Program-made: the position numbers and the translations under genes
NCBI GenBank assembly: GCA_001770355.1
Contig: MEQV01000292.1
Coordinates: 1 to 9,277, forward strand
Length of the DNA stretch: 9,277 nucleotides
Direction of reading: 5' to 3'
From: Betaproteobacteria bacterium RIFCSPLOWO2_02_FULL_62_17
Lineage (GTDB): Bacteria > Pseudomonadota > Gammaproteobacteria > Burkholderiales > SG8-39
Notes under the pieces: model-generated
The model's database searches: none
What the model was told of the DNA's origin: nothing
The model's input: only the letters and a program-made list of their open reading frames with translations
In this document: positions 1-6,603 of the stretch, piece after piece
How positions within the stretch are numbered: position 1 is the first letter of the stretch
How the letters are laid out: each line of letters begins with the position of its first letter

Positions 1-1701
1 GTTCGGCATCGCCGCCAGCGGATTGAACCCCTGACAGAGAAAGCCTTGAATACGGCCCTGGTGCATGCGTTCGAATATCGCCAGGGCGTCGTAGGCGCCG
101 TCGCGCTTGGGCAACCAATCGTAGGCGAAATTGTTTTCCTTGGTGGCCGCGGCGCCGTACCAGGACTTCATCAGGCTGGTGTGCCACTTGGGGAAATTCT
201 GCGTGAAGGTCATCTGGTTCGGGCGCAGCGGCTTGCCGGTGCGCGCCTTCAGGTAATCCTCGCGCGTGGCATCGGAATCAAGCGGGGCCAGCAGGTAGCC
301 GGGCAACACCTCCGAGTACAGCGCCATGTCGGTGATGCCCTGGACATTGGCGTGCCCGCGCAAGGCATTGACACCGCCGCCCGGGCGCCCCATGTTGCCC
401 AACAGCAACTGAATCATCGCCATGGTGCGGATGTTCTGCGAGCCCACCGAGTGCTGCGTCCACCCCAGGGCGTACAGAATGGTCATCACTTTGTTGGCAG
501 CCGACGTGCCGGCAATCTGCTCGCACACCTTGAGGAATGAGTCCTTGGGCGTGCCGGTGATCTTGCTGACCAACTCAGGCGTGTAGCGCGAATAGTGTTT
601 TTTCATCTGCTGAAAAACGCTGCGCGGGTTCTGCATGGTGTCATCCACCATGACAAAACCATCCTTGCCCATCTCGTATCCCCAGGTGGCCTTGTCGTAG
701 ACGCGCTTGGCTTCGTCATAGCCGCTGAAATAGCCGTTTTCGTATTTAAACCCTTCCTTGGTGAGGAAGGTGGCATCGGTATTCAGCTTGATGTAATCAT
801 GATGCAGCTTGTCGTTGGTGAACAGGTAATTGATCACCCCGCCAAGGAAAGCAATGTCGGTGCCCACGCGCAGCGGCGCGTAAAGATCGGCCACCGCCGC
901 GGAACGCGTGAAACGCGGATCAACAACAACCAGCTTCGCCTTGCGTTGCTGCATCGCCTCGGTCACCCACTTGAAACCGCAAGGGTGGGCTTCCGCGGCG
1001 TTTCCGCCCATTATCAGAACCAGGTCGGCATTCTTGATGTCGACCCAGTTGTTGGTCATCGCGCCTCTGCCGAATGTGGGGCCCAAACTGGACACCGTGG
1101 GTGCGTGTCATATTCGTGCCTGGGTATCGAAGGCGACCATCCCCAGGCCGCGCGCGACCTTGACACTTAAGTATCCCGATTCGTTCGAAGCCGCGCTGGA
1201 GGCGAGGAAACCCACCGTATTCCAGCGATTGACCGTGGTGCCCTTGTCGTTCTTCTGCACCAGATTCTTGTCGCGGTCTTCCTTCATGTGCTTGGCGATG
1301 CGATTCAGGGCATCGTCCCAGGAAATGCGCTTCCACTCGTTTGATCCGGGTGCGCGCACTTCCGGGTAGCGCAGACGGTTCGGGCTTTGAATCATGTCGA
1401 GCACGCCCGCGCCCTTAGGACACAAGGTGCCGCGATTCACAGGATTGTCGGGATCGCCTTCGACATGGATGATGGAGGTCTTGACGTTCTTCGACTTGTC
1501 GCCAAGGGTATAGATGATCATGCCGCAACTCACCGAGCAATAAGGGCAGGTGCTGCGGGTTTCGGTGGTGCGGGCCAGCTTGTAGCCGCGTATCTCGTCG
1601 GCAACAGCCGACGGCGCATATCCCATCATGGCGAGGCTGGAGCCTCCCATGCCACCCGCGCAGATCCTGAAAAACTGACGGCGCGAAACTTTGACATCCA
1701 T
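1..1701 (-). CDS. fdnG: Formate dehydrogenase-N alpha subunit, selenocysteine-containing, partial (C-terminus beyond left edge)
   Basis: Catalytic subunit of the respiratory, membrane-associated formate dehydrogenase (FdnG/FdoG type), which oxidises formate to CO2 at a Mo/W-bis-MGD centre on the periplasmic side and passes electrons through FeS clusters to the beta and gamma subunits. Seen: a twin-arginine signal (SRRQFF, residues 6-11) with likely cleavage after Ala34; a [4Fe-4S] motif with Cys52, Cys55, Cys59 and Cys94, then Lys96; an in-frame UGA at codon 198 (1108-1110) where E. coli FdnG has selenocysteine, followed by His199. The frame is open from 1107 to 1 with no other stop and keeps family blocks such as MGGNAAEAHP, LGWTQHSVG and LLLGNMGRPGGGVNALRGH. 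The start is the ATG at 1699-1701, preceded by a strong Shine-Dalgarno. The window holds 567 residues of a protein usually near 1,000. Beta and gamma subunit genes would be expected past the left edge. The exact symbol (fdnG or fdoG) is by similarity. Confidence 0.95.
1081..1107 (-). promoter_or_regulatory. Candidate bacterial SECIS element just downstream of the UGA
   Basis: Bacterial SECIS hairpins lie in the coding region immediately 3' of the UGA and bind SelB. Here CCCA (1101-1098) can pair with UGGG (1085-1082). Inside it, C1097-G1088, G1096-C1090 and G1095-C1091 can pair with small bulges, leaving a UGU apical loop about 14-16 nt after the UGA, a distance compatible with E. coli SECIS elements. 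The folding was done by eye, the stem is short and bulged, and the loop does not exactly copy the E. coli fdhF loop. Position and context support it more than the fold does. Confidence 0.5.
1108..1110 (-). other. Recoded UGA: selenocysteine codon 198 of formate dehydrogenase
   Basis: The minus strand reads GCA CGA ATA TGA CAC GCA CCC ACG, giving A-R-I-Sec-H-A-P-T, which matches the active-site context A-R-V-Sec-H-G-P-T of E. coli FdnG. Both flanking stretches are strongly family-like and in the same frame, so the UGA is read as selenocysteine and is not a termination. Conventional gene callers would split the gene here into a 197-residue N-terminal fragment and a separate downstream piece. 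Selenocysteine at this position is the proton-acceptor/metal ligand of the formate site. Confidence 0.93.
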
Positions 1702-1707
1702 GGGGTT

Positions 1708-1714
1708 CTCCTCC
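1708..1714 (-). promoter_or_regulatory. Ribosome binding site of fdnG
   Basis: GGAGGAG on the minus strand, six bases before the ATG at 1699-1701. It is the best Shine-Dalgarno in the window. It fixes the start so that the protein begins M-D-V-K-V-S-R-R-Q, placing the Tat motif at the very N-terminus as in FdnG relatives. Upstream in-frame starts would bury the Tat motif. Confidence 0.85.
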
Positions 1715-1843
1715 GATTCCGGTTGGCGAAAATCCTCGCAGAAACAGTTGGAATCTACGCTGCGGGATATGTCAATGCAATAGTTGACGCCAATATTAAG
1801 AAGCAAAGAATTTTACGATGCTCACCCGTGGCGATGCTCCGCA

Positions 1844-1871
1844 AATAAAAACCACGGATCCAACTTGTCAA
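1844..1871 (-). promoter_or_regulatory. Weak sigma70-like promoter candidate upstream of fdnG
   Basis: TTGACA (perfect -35, 1871-1866), a 16-base spacer, then TTTATT (1849-1844, four of six matches to TATAAT) on the minus strand. It would leave a leader of roughly 135 bases before the fdnG start codon. Formate dehydrogenase-N genes are usually controlled by oxygen and nitrate regulators, but no recognisable site for these was found nearby. Confidence 0.25.
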
Positions 1872-2011
1872 ACGCCGTCCTACAGTGTTGAAAAATAGGT
1901 GCTTAGGTAACTTATCTCGAAAGCTTCGCGCATTCAGTCGGCAAGCCGATAAATGTTCGCTGCGCCGCAACAGGAGAGGGCTACGGCGATTGACCTGAGG
2001 ATTTCAATTGC

Positions 2012-3019
2012 CTATAGAACCGCGAGACGCGGCATCACTTCGCTCGTAAACAGCTTCAACGATTGAAGCGTTTCGTCAATCGAAAGGTCACCGAATGCAA
2101 ACTGCCCAACCAGATAGTTGCTCCCCGTATCCAGGATCTGCTTACGCAGATATTCCGTAACCGTACCAGGCGATCCGGCAATCCCCTGCCCGACCTGCAC
2201 CAGTTCGTCGTAGGTAGGCGGCCGCGGATGCGGATTGACGCGGTTGTGCATGCGCCGCAGATGGGTGAAGCTCGCATGCCACTGTGGATAGGCGCGCCGC
2301 GCCAAGGCAACGGCCTCGGCATCGGTCGGCGACACCACGATGAAACGCCCCAAACCCATCAGCGGCAACGCACGCCCGCCATGCGTTTCGCGCCAGGCGG
2401 CGCGATAGCTGTCGTAGGCGGCGCGGATTTCCCCAGGCGGATCCAGCGCTATCACCTTCAGGCCACGTCGTGCCGCGCGTGCCGCGCTGTCAGGCGCGTG
2501 TGCCCCATACCACACCGGCGGATAGGGCTTTTGGAACGTTTCCAGTTCCATGGGCACGTTGTCGAAATTGAAGAACTGCCCGCGGTAAGTGAGCGTTTTT
2601 TCCGTAAGCCCTTTCAGAATCAGTTCCAGCGCTTCGCTGTATATCTGTTGCGCGTTCCTGGGGTCCTGCCCGTAGTACTCCAGTTCCGTGGGCGAGGCGC
2701 CGCGGCCAAAACCCATTTCCAGGCGCCCGCCGCTCATCTGGTCGAGCATGCAAATCTCTTCAATAATGCGAATGGGGTGGTACAGCGGCAAGGCGTAGAT
2801 CATGGGGCCGAAGCGCAAGCGTTTGGTGCGCTGCGCGACCGCGGCGAGAAACACGCTGGGACTTGGCGCCATGCCAAGCGGCGTCTGGTGATGCTCGGCG
2901 ATGTGGTAGGCGTAGAAATCGTTGCGGTCATAGAACTCGACCAGCTTCAGACGCGCCTCATAATACTCATGCAAGGGCAGATCGGAACGATCCAGGTGAT
3001 CGAATATGCCAAATTTCAA
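2012..3019 (-). CDS. LLM class flavin-dependent oxidoreductase (bacterial luciferase-like monooxygenase)
   Basis: A 335-residue TIM-barrel flavin-dependent monooxygenase of the bacterial luciferase superfamily. These cytoplasmic enzymes use reduced FMN or F420 to oxygenate or oxidise a range of substrates; this one's substrate cannot be told. Seen: N-terminal MKFGIFDHLD strand, the family block A-E-H-H at residues 41-44, LYHPIRIIEEICMLDQMSGG (79-98) and the cofactor-region segment GFGRGASP (103-110). Length is normal for the family. The start appears to be a rare TTG (3017-3019): no in-frame ATG or GTG precedes it at a sensible distance, and GAGGG (3029-3033) lies nine bases upstream. It is the last of three co-directional genes, 45 bp after the TctC receptor stop codon, so probably co-transcribed with it. 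Confidence 0.9.
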   Translation of the reverse strand: MKFGIFDHLDRSDLPLHEYYEARLKLVEFYDRNDFYAYHIAEHHQTPLGMAPSPSVFLAAVAQRTKRLRFGPMIYALPLYHPIRIIEEICMLDQMSGGRLEMGFGRGASPTELEYYGQDPRNAQQIYSEALELILKGLTEKTLTYRGQFFNFDNVPMELETFQKPYPPVWYGAHAPDSAARAARRGLKVIALDPPGEIRAAYDSYRAAWRETHGGRALPLMGLGRFIVVSPTDAEAVALARRAYPQWHASFTHLRRMHNRVNPHPRPPTYDELVQVGQGIAGSPGTVTEYLRKQILDTGSNYLVGQFAFGDLSIDETLQSLKLFTSEVMPRLAVL

Positions 3020-3028
3020 AATGCAAAA

Positions 3029-3033
3029 CCCTC
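3029..3033 (-). promoter_or_regulatory. Ribosome binding site supporting a TTG start
   Basis: GAGGG on the minus strand, nine bases upstream of the TTG at 3017-3019. It supports initiation at that codon, since the first residues (K-F-G-I-F-D) are the typical beginning of the luciferase-like fold. The nearest downstream in-frame ATG would remove this strand. Confidence 0.55.
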
Positions 3034-3064
3034 GCCTGGAATCCGGTGCGTTCTATCGCCCTTG

Positions 3065-4027
3065 TTATTCGGCCTTGATATCGGCGGCCTTGACGACGCG
3101 CGCCCATTTCTCGGTTTCCTGGCGGATGAAAGTCGCGAAGCTCTCGCTCGATCCGCCGATAGGCTGCAGTGCCTGCGAGGCAAACTGCTTCCTGACATCG
3201 GGCAGCGCGAGCACGCGCTGGGCTTCCTGGTTGAGCCGCTCCACCAGCGCGCGCGGCGTGGCGCCCGGCGCGTTAAGCCCGAACCACAGGCCAGCGTCAA
3301 AACCCGCCACGCCCACCGCGGCAAGCGTGGGGACTCCGGGGAGCGAAGCAAGCGGGTCGCGCCCGATCGAACCCAGCGCGATCAGCTTGCCCGCCTTGAT
3401 CGGTCCGAGGACCGATGCCGCCGGCGTGAACAGCAGTTTGATATGCCCGGCCATCAGGTCGATCTGCGCCTGACCGCTGCCCTTGTAGGGCACGTGCGCG
3501 AGCTTCACGCCCGTGGCCAGATTGAACAGTTCCCCGTACAGATGCGTCACCGTGCCGGTGCCCGCCGAGGCGTATGAGAGGCCGCCCGGATTGGCCCTGG
3601 CCTGCGCGATCAGGTCCTTGACGCTGGGCGGCGCGGAAGGATGCGCGGCCAGCAGTCCGGGAGTTTCCGCGAGCAATGCCACCGCGGCGAGATCCTTCTG
3701 AAAATCGAAACTCACCTTGAACAGGCTGGGATTGATGCTGTTGGCGATGGTCGAAAGCAGCAGCGTGTGGCCGTCCGCGCCCGCGCGCGCCACCGCTTCG
3801 GCGGCGATGCTGCTGCCGGCGCCGGCACGGTTTTCCACCAGCACCTGCTGGCCGATGCTCTCCGACATCTTGCCCGCCAGTTGCCGCGCGACGATGTCAG
3901 CGGTGCTGGCGGCAGGGAATCCCACCAGGATATGCAGCGGCTTGCTGGGGAAACCGCTTTGCGCCTGCGCGCAATATGGCATTAGGAAAACCAGTGCCGC
4001 GAGCGTGTATACCTTGTTTTGTCTCAT
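3065..4027 (-). CDS. TctC/Bug-family tripartite tricarboxylate transporter substrate-binding protein
   Basis: A 320-residue periplasmic receptor of the Bug (TctC) family, which captures carboxylated ligands for TctAB-type transporters or acts as an orphan ligand sensor. Seen: a signal peptide (K5 then a hydrophobic stretch about 7-18) with likely cleavage after A-Q-A at residue 22; the ligand-loop block GFPAASTADIVARQLA (36-51); VLVENRAGAGSSIAAEAVA (62-80); and the conserved P-Y-K-G segment in the C-terminal half. The usual P-G-G-x-x-D loop is replaced by A-A-S-T-A-D. The start was chosen at ATG 4025-4027, which has GGAG six bases upstream; a GTG at 4037-4039 would overlap that site. No TctA or TctB gene is in the window. 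The gene lies 88 bp after the CoxL-type gene and 45 bp before the monooxygenase. The ligand is unknown. Confidence 0.93.
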   Translation of the reverse strand: MRQNKVYTLAALVFLMPYCAQAQSGFPSKPLHILVGFPAASTADIVARQLAGKMSESIGQQVLVENRAGAGSSIAAEAVARAGADGHTLLLSTIANSINPSLFKVSFDFQKDLAAVALLAETPGLLAAHPSAPPSVKDLIAQARANPGGLSYASAGTGTVTHLYGELFNLATGVKLAHVPYKGSGQAQIDLMAGHIKLLFTPAASVLGPIKAGKLIALGSIGRDPLASLPGVPTLAAVGVAGFDAGLWFGLNAPGATPRALVERLNQEAQRVLALPDVRKQFASQALQPIGGSSESFATFIRQETEKWARVVKAADIKAE

Positions 4028-4033
4028 GCGATT

Positions 4034-4037
4034 CTCC
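4034..4037 (-). promoter_or_regulatory. Ribosome binding site of the TctC-family gene
   Basis: GGAG on the minus strand, six bases before ATG 4025-4027. It decides against the in-frame GTG four codons upstream, which overlaps this site. Confidence 0.65.
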
Positions 4038-4058
4038 ACATTACTATTGATCTACCGG

Positions 4059-4078
4059 GTCGCGGCGTTCGCCGGGAC
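4059..4078. repeat. Degenerate dispersed hairpin repeat between two genes
   Basis: A 20-base inverted repeat with one mismatch: GTC-G-CGGC, central GTTC, GCCG-G-GAC. With its flanks it resembles the short palindromic intergenic units written CTGGGTCCCGGCGTTCGCCG and similar, which are scattered between genes in many GC-rich proteobacteria. The resemblance is from memory of such repeats and not from a search. It lies in the 88-bp gap between the CoxL-type gene and the TctC gene, where its hairpin in mRNA could attenuate or stabilise transcripts. No U-tract follows, so it is not a classical intrinsic terminator. Confidence 0.5.
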
Positions 4079-4115
4079 GACAAAAAGTCGATGGGATAAC
4101 GGCGTGCTCAATGAC

Positions 4116-6437
4116 CTACCGTGTTTCCGCCATCCTGATCGCCTCCCAAACCCTCTGCGGCGTTGCCGGCATGGCAAAGTTTCTCACGCCCAGCGGCGCC
4201 AGCGCATCGTTGATGGCGTTCATGACCGCGGCAAGTCCCCCGACCGTACCGCATTCGCCCGCGCCCTTGACGCCCAGCGGATTGGTCTTGGTCGGCACCG
4301 GATGGCTGCCGATGTCGAAATTGCACAGGTCGGCCGCGCGCGGCATGGCGTAATCCGTGAACGAACCCGATAACAACTGCCCGCTCTCATCGTAGGTGAC
4401 GATTTCCATCAGCGCCTGCCCAGCCGCCTGGGCGATTCCGCCATGCACCTGGCCGGCCACCAGCAAGGGATTCAACTCCACGCCCACGTCGTGCACCGCA
4501 GTATAACGCACCAGTTCAAGCACGCCTGTGTCCGGATCGATTTCCACCTCGCACACGTGGGCGCTGTTGGGAATATTTTTCGTTGTCGGCGTCCAGGTTG
4601 CGGTTTCGTACAGGCCGATTTCCAAGCCGGCAGGCAGCTTGCCCGCGAATGCCGCCTTGGCGATCTCCGCCATGCCCACCGAGCGGTCGGTGCCGGCGAC
4701 GGCGAATTTCCCGTCCTTGAATTCCAGATCCGCTTGCGCCGCTTCCAGCACGTGCGCGGCGATCTTGCGCCCCTTCTCGATCACCTTATCCACGGCCTTG
4801 AAGAGCGCCCCACCGCCGATAGTGGCGGTACGCGCGGCACCGGTGCCGGTGCCCCAGGAAAGCTTGCTGGTGTCCCCCTCCAAGACGCGGATGCTTGCCG
4901 AATCCATCCCGAGCCGATCGGATGCGATCTGCGTGTAAATGGTCTCGTGGCTCTGCCCGCCCGCCGTGGAACCGACCAGCAGCGTCACATTGCCGCCCGG
5001 ATCGAAACGCACCTCGGCGGTCTCGGGAGAAGGTCCCGCGGAAGGATCGACGCTTTGCGACACGCCGACGCCGCGCAGCCTGCCGCGCGCCCTGGCTTCG
5101 GCCTTGCGCGCCGGCGCCCCGGCGTATTCGGACTTCGCCAGGCATTTGTCCAGCACCGCCTCGAAATCGCCGCAATCGTAGCTCGCGCCATTGGGCAGCT
5201 TGCAGGGCATGGCGCTCGCCGGAATGAGATTGCGGCGCCGGATCTCGGCGGGATCGATGCCCAGTTCGCGCGCCGCCATGTCGATGATGCGCTCCAGCAC
5301 GTAAACACCCGGCGTGCCGCCCGGCGCCCGATAGTTGGAGACCGGCACCGTGTTGGTCAGCACCGCGGCGGCGCGGCCATGCACGTTGGGCGTCGCATAC
5401 ACGCCGCATACCTGGTCGGCGATGCCCGGCGTGGAAAGAAATCCGATCATGGTGAGGTAGGCGCCGATGTTGTTATTCGATGACAGGCGCATCGCGACGA
5501 ATTTGCCATCCGCGTCCAGGCCCAGTTCCGCGTCCACCACCATGTCGCGCGCCTGGTCGTCGGCCAGCAACGCTTCGCTGCGCTCGCAAACCCACTTCAC
5601 CGGACGGCCCACGCGCTTCGCGCCCCAGGCCGCGACCGGCACCTCCGGGTACAGGCCGCCTTTCATGCCGAACGACCCGCCCACATCGCCCGCGATCAGC
5701 GTCATCGAGAATTCCGGCACCTTGAATATGTGTTGCGTCATCAGGGTGCGCCAGACGTAGGGGCGCTGCATGCAGGCGTAAACGGTGAAATGCTCGCGTC
5801 CCTCGTCGTAGTGCGCCACCACCGCGCGCGGTTCGATGGCACTCGCCGCTACGCGGCTCACCGGAAAATGTCCGCGTACCACGTGCGCCGCCTTGGCAAG
5901 CGCGGCGTCCACGGCGGCCGCATTGCCCAATTCCGCGAACACGGATTCGTTATTCGCGCATTGCGGCCAGACCGCGCCCACGCCCGGTTGATTGGCCTTC
6001 GCGGTGGAAATATTGGCCGGCAGGGTGTTGTATTCGACTTCGATGGCTTCGGCCGCGTCCTTGGCCTGGTTGACGGTCTCCGCGATCACCACCGCCACCG
6101 CCTGGCCGATGTGGCGCACGCGATCCCGGGTCAGCGCGGGACGCGGCGGTCGGAACATGGGCGAGCCGTCGCGCCGCTTCAGCGGCGACAGCCCGGTGAG
6201 GCCGCCCAATCCATCGGCGGCGTAGTCCGCGCCCGTCAACACCTCGAGTACGCCCGGCATCTTTTTTGCCGCGGCGGTGTCCATGCGCACGATGTCCGCA
6301 TGGGCATGCGGCGAACGCAGGAACACCGCGTGCGCCTGCCGGTCGAGAAACACGTCGCCCGCGTAGCGGCCTTTCCCCATGAGAAGACGCGGCGCTTCGA
6401 TCTGTGTAACGGGCTGGCTGATAGCGTAGCGGGCCAT
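4116..6437 (-). CDS. Xanthine dehydrogenase/CoxL-family molybdopterin-binding subunit (substrate unknown)
   Basis: A 773-residue large subunit of the xanthine oxidase family of molybdenum hydroxylases, which hydroxylate aldehydes, N-heterocycles or related carbons using water-derived oxygen. Seen: N-terminal a/b hammerhead domain (about 10-145, with K-G-R-Y-A-G-D at 22-28), then the Mo-cofactor-binding domains with GGSFGMKGG (253-261), NYRAPGG (368-374), GGQSHETIYTQIASDRLG (493-510) and KGAGECGT (724-731), in which Glu728 is the expected catalytic glutamate. It lacks the C-S-F-R loop of true aerobic CO dehydrogenase, so it should not be called coxL. The start is ATG 6435-6437, where family similarity begins; the Shine-Dalgarno is weak (AAGAAAGA). 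The FAD (CoxM) and 2Fe-2S (CoxS) subunits are not adjacent: downstream are TctC and the monooxygenase, upstream a divergent toxin-antitoxin pair. It is probably first in a three-gene unit. Confidence 0.93.
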   Translation of the reverse strand: MARYAISQPVTQIEAPRLLMGKGRYAGDVFLDRQAHAVFLRSPHAHADIVRMDTAAAKKMPGVLEVLTGADYAADGLGGLTGLSPLKRRDGSPMFRPPRPALTRDRVRHIGQAVAVVIAETVNQAKDAAEAIEVEYNTLPANISTAKANQPGVGAVWPQCANNESVFAELGNAAAVDAALAKAAHVVRGHFPVSRVAASAIEPRAVVAHYDEGREHFTVYACMQRPYVWRTLMTQHIFKVPEFSMTLIAGDVGGSFGMKGGLYPEVPVAAWGAKRVGRPVKWVCERSEALLADDQARDMVVDAELGLDADGKFVAMRLSSNNNIGAYLTMIGFLSTPGIADQVCGVYATPNVHGRAAAVLTNTVPVSNYRAPGGTPGVYVLERIIDMAARELGIDPAEIRRRNLIPASAMPCKLPNGASYDCGDFEAVLDKCLAKSEYAGAPARKAEARARGRLRGVGVSQSVDPSAGPSPETAEVRFDPGGNVTLLVGSTAGGQSHETIYTQIASDRLGMDSASIRVLEGDTSKLSWGTGTGAARTATIGGGALFKAVDKVIEKGRKIAAHVLEAAQADLEFKDGKFAVAGTDRSVGMAEIAKAAFAGKLPAGLEIGLYETATWTPTTKNIPNSAHVCEVEIDPDTGVLELVRYTAVHDVGVELNPLLVAGQVHGGIAQAAGQALMEIVTYDESGQLLSGSFTDYAMPRAADLCNFDIGSHPVPTKTNPLGVKGAGECGTVGGLAAVMNAINDALAPLGVRNFAMPATPQRVWEAIRMAETR

Positions 6438-6554
6438 CGATCGTCTTTCTTGTTGATAATGCAAGACTGAATGCGGATTATGCCATCCGCGCAGCAAACC
6501 CACGGGCCTCGGTGCGGCATTCCAATTCCAGAGGCTGCTCCCTTGATTGCGCAA
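6438..6554. other. Divergent intergenic region between the molybdenum hydroxylase and the toxin-antitoxin pair
   Basis: The region must carry the minus-strand promoter for the molybdenum hydroxylase unit. A CATAAT (-10-like, 6482-6477 on the minus strand) lies about 40 bases before that gene's ATG, but no good -35 is found at 16-18 bases spacing. No operator other than the palindrome at its right side is evident, and no gene fits here. Confidence 0.3.
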
Positions 6555-6575
6555 GGACCATATAAAGACTATATT
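6547..6575 (+). promoter_or_regulatory. Predicted promoter of the toxin-antitoxin operon
   Basis: TTGCGC (-35-like, 6547-6552), a 17-base spacer, then TATATT (-10, 6570-6575, five of six consensus matches). Transcription would begin near 6582, leaving a leader of about 22 bases before the antitoxin ATG. The -10 lies inside the 27-bp palindrome, as expected for autorepressed toxin-antitoxin operons. Confidence 0.5.
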
Positions 6576-6581
6576 TGGTCC
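6555..6581. promoter_or_regulatory. Imperfect 27-bp palindrome, probable antitoxin operator
   Basis: GGACCA at 6555-6560 is the exact reverse complement of TGGTCC at 6576-6581, and the T/A-rich centre is also partly symmetrical (TATA on both sides of the centre at 6568). It covers the predicted -10. Phd/YefM antitoxins repress their own operons by binding such palindromes, so this is the likely autoregulatory site. Confidence 0.65.
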
Positions 6582-6603
6582 TGTCAGTCGGAGAGGAATC
6601 GAA

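Larger units (their letters stand above)
1702..2011. other. Intergenic region of about 310 bp, presumed fdnG leader and promoter region
   Basis: No convincing gene is seen on either strand. Parts of it, notably about 1750-1930, are visibly richer in A/T than the flanking genes. On the minus strand a TTGACA at 1871-1866 is followed after 16 bases by TTTATT (1849-1844), a mediocre sigma70-like pair. A second TTGACA at 1775-1770 lacks a well-spaced -10. I see no clear FNR or NarL site, no tRNA-Sec gene and no U-tract terminator after the upstream flavin monooxygenase gene. The only small hairpin is TCGGCTTGCCGA on the minus strand near 1936-1947, without a U-run. Confidence 0.5.

Noticed and set aside
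1108..1110. Premature stop making the formate dehydrogenase a pseudogene
   Set aside because: The UGA is exactly at the known selenocysteine position, the frame continues intact to the window edge, and the flanking residues are conserved.
595..1170. Plus-strand open frame opposite formate dehydrogenase
   Set aside because: Antisense to a conserved gene, with no recognisable domains or good ribosome binding site.
1776..1793. Sigma54-like promoter upstream of fdnG (TTGG then TTGCA on the minus strand)
   Set aside because: The GG and GC dinucleotides are 11 bases apart instead of the strict 10, and the -24 element matches poorly.
1755..1970. Small minus-strand frame of 71 codons in the fdnG upstream region
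   Set aside because: No ribosome binding site, no recognisable motif, and a composition like noncoding DNA.
2063..3577. Long plus-strand open frame of 504 codons
   Set aside because: It is antisense to two well-recognised genes (monooxygenase and TctC receptor), has no family-like sequence, and is explained by high GC content.
4443..5483. Plus-strand open frame of 346 codons
   Set aside because: It mirrors the molybdenum hydroxylase codons on the opposite strand and its His/Arg-rich composition is typical of a shadow frame.
4116..6437. Annotation as aerobic carbon monoxide dehydrogenase large subunit (coxL)
   Set aside because: The C-S-F-R active-site loop is absent and no coxM or coxS gene is adjacent.
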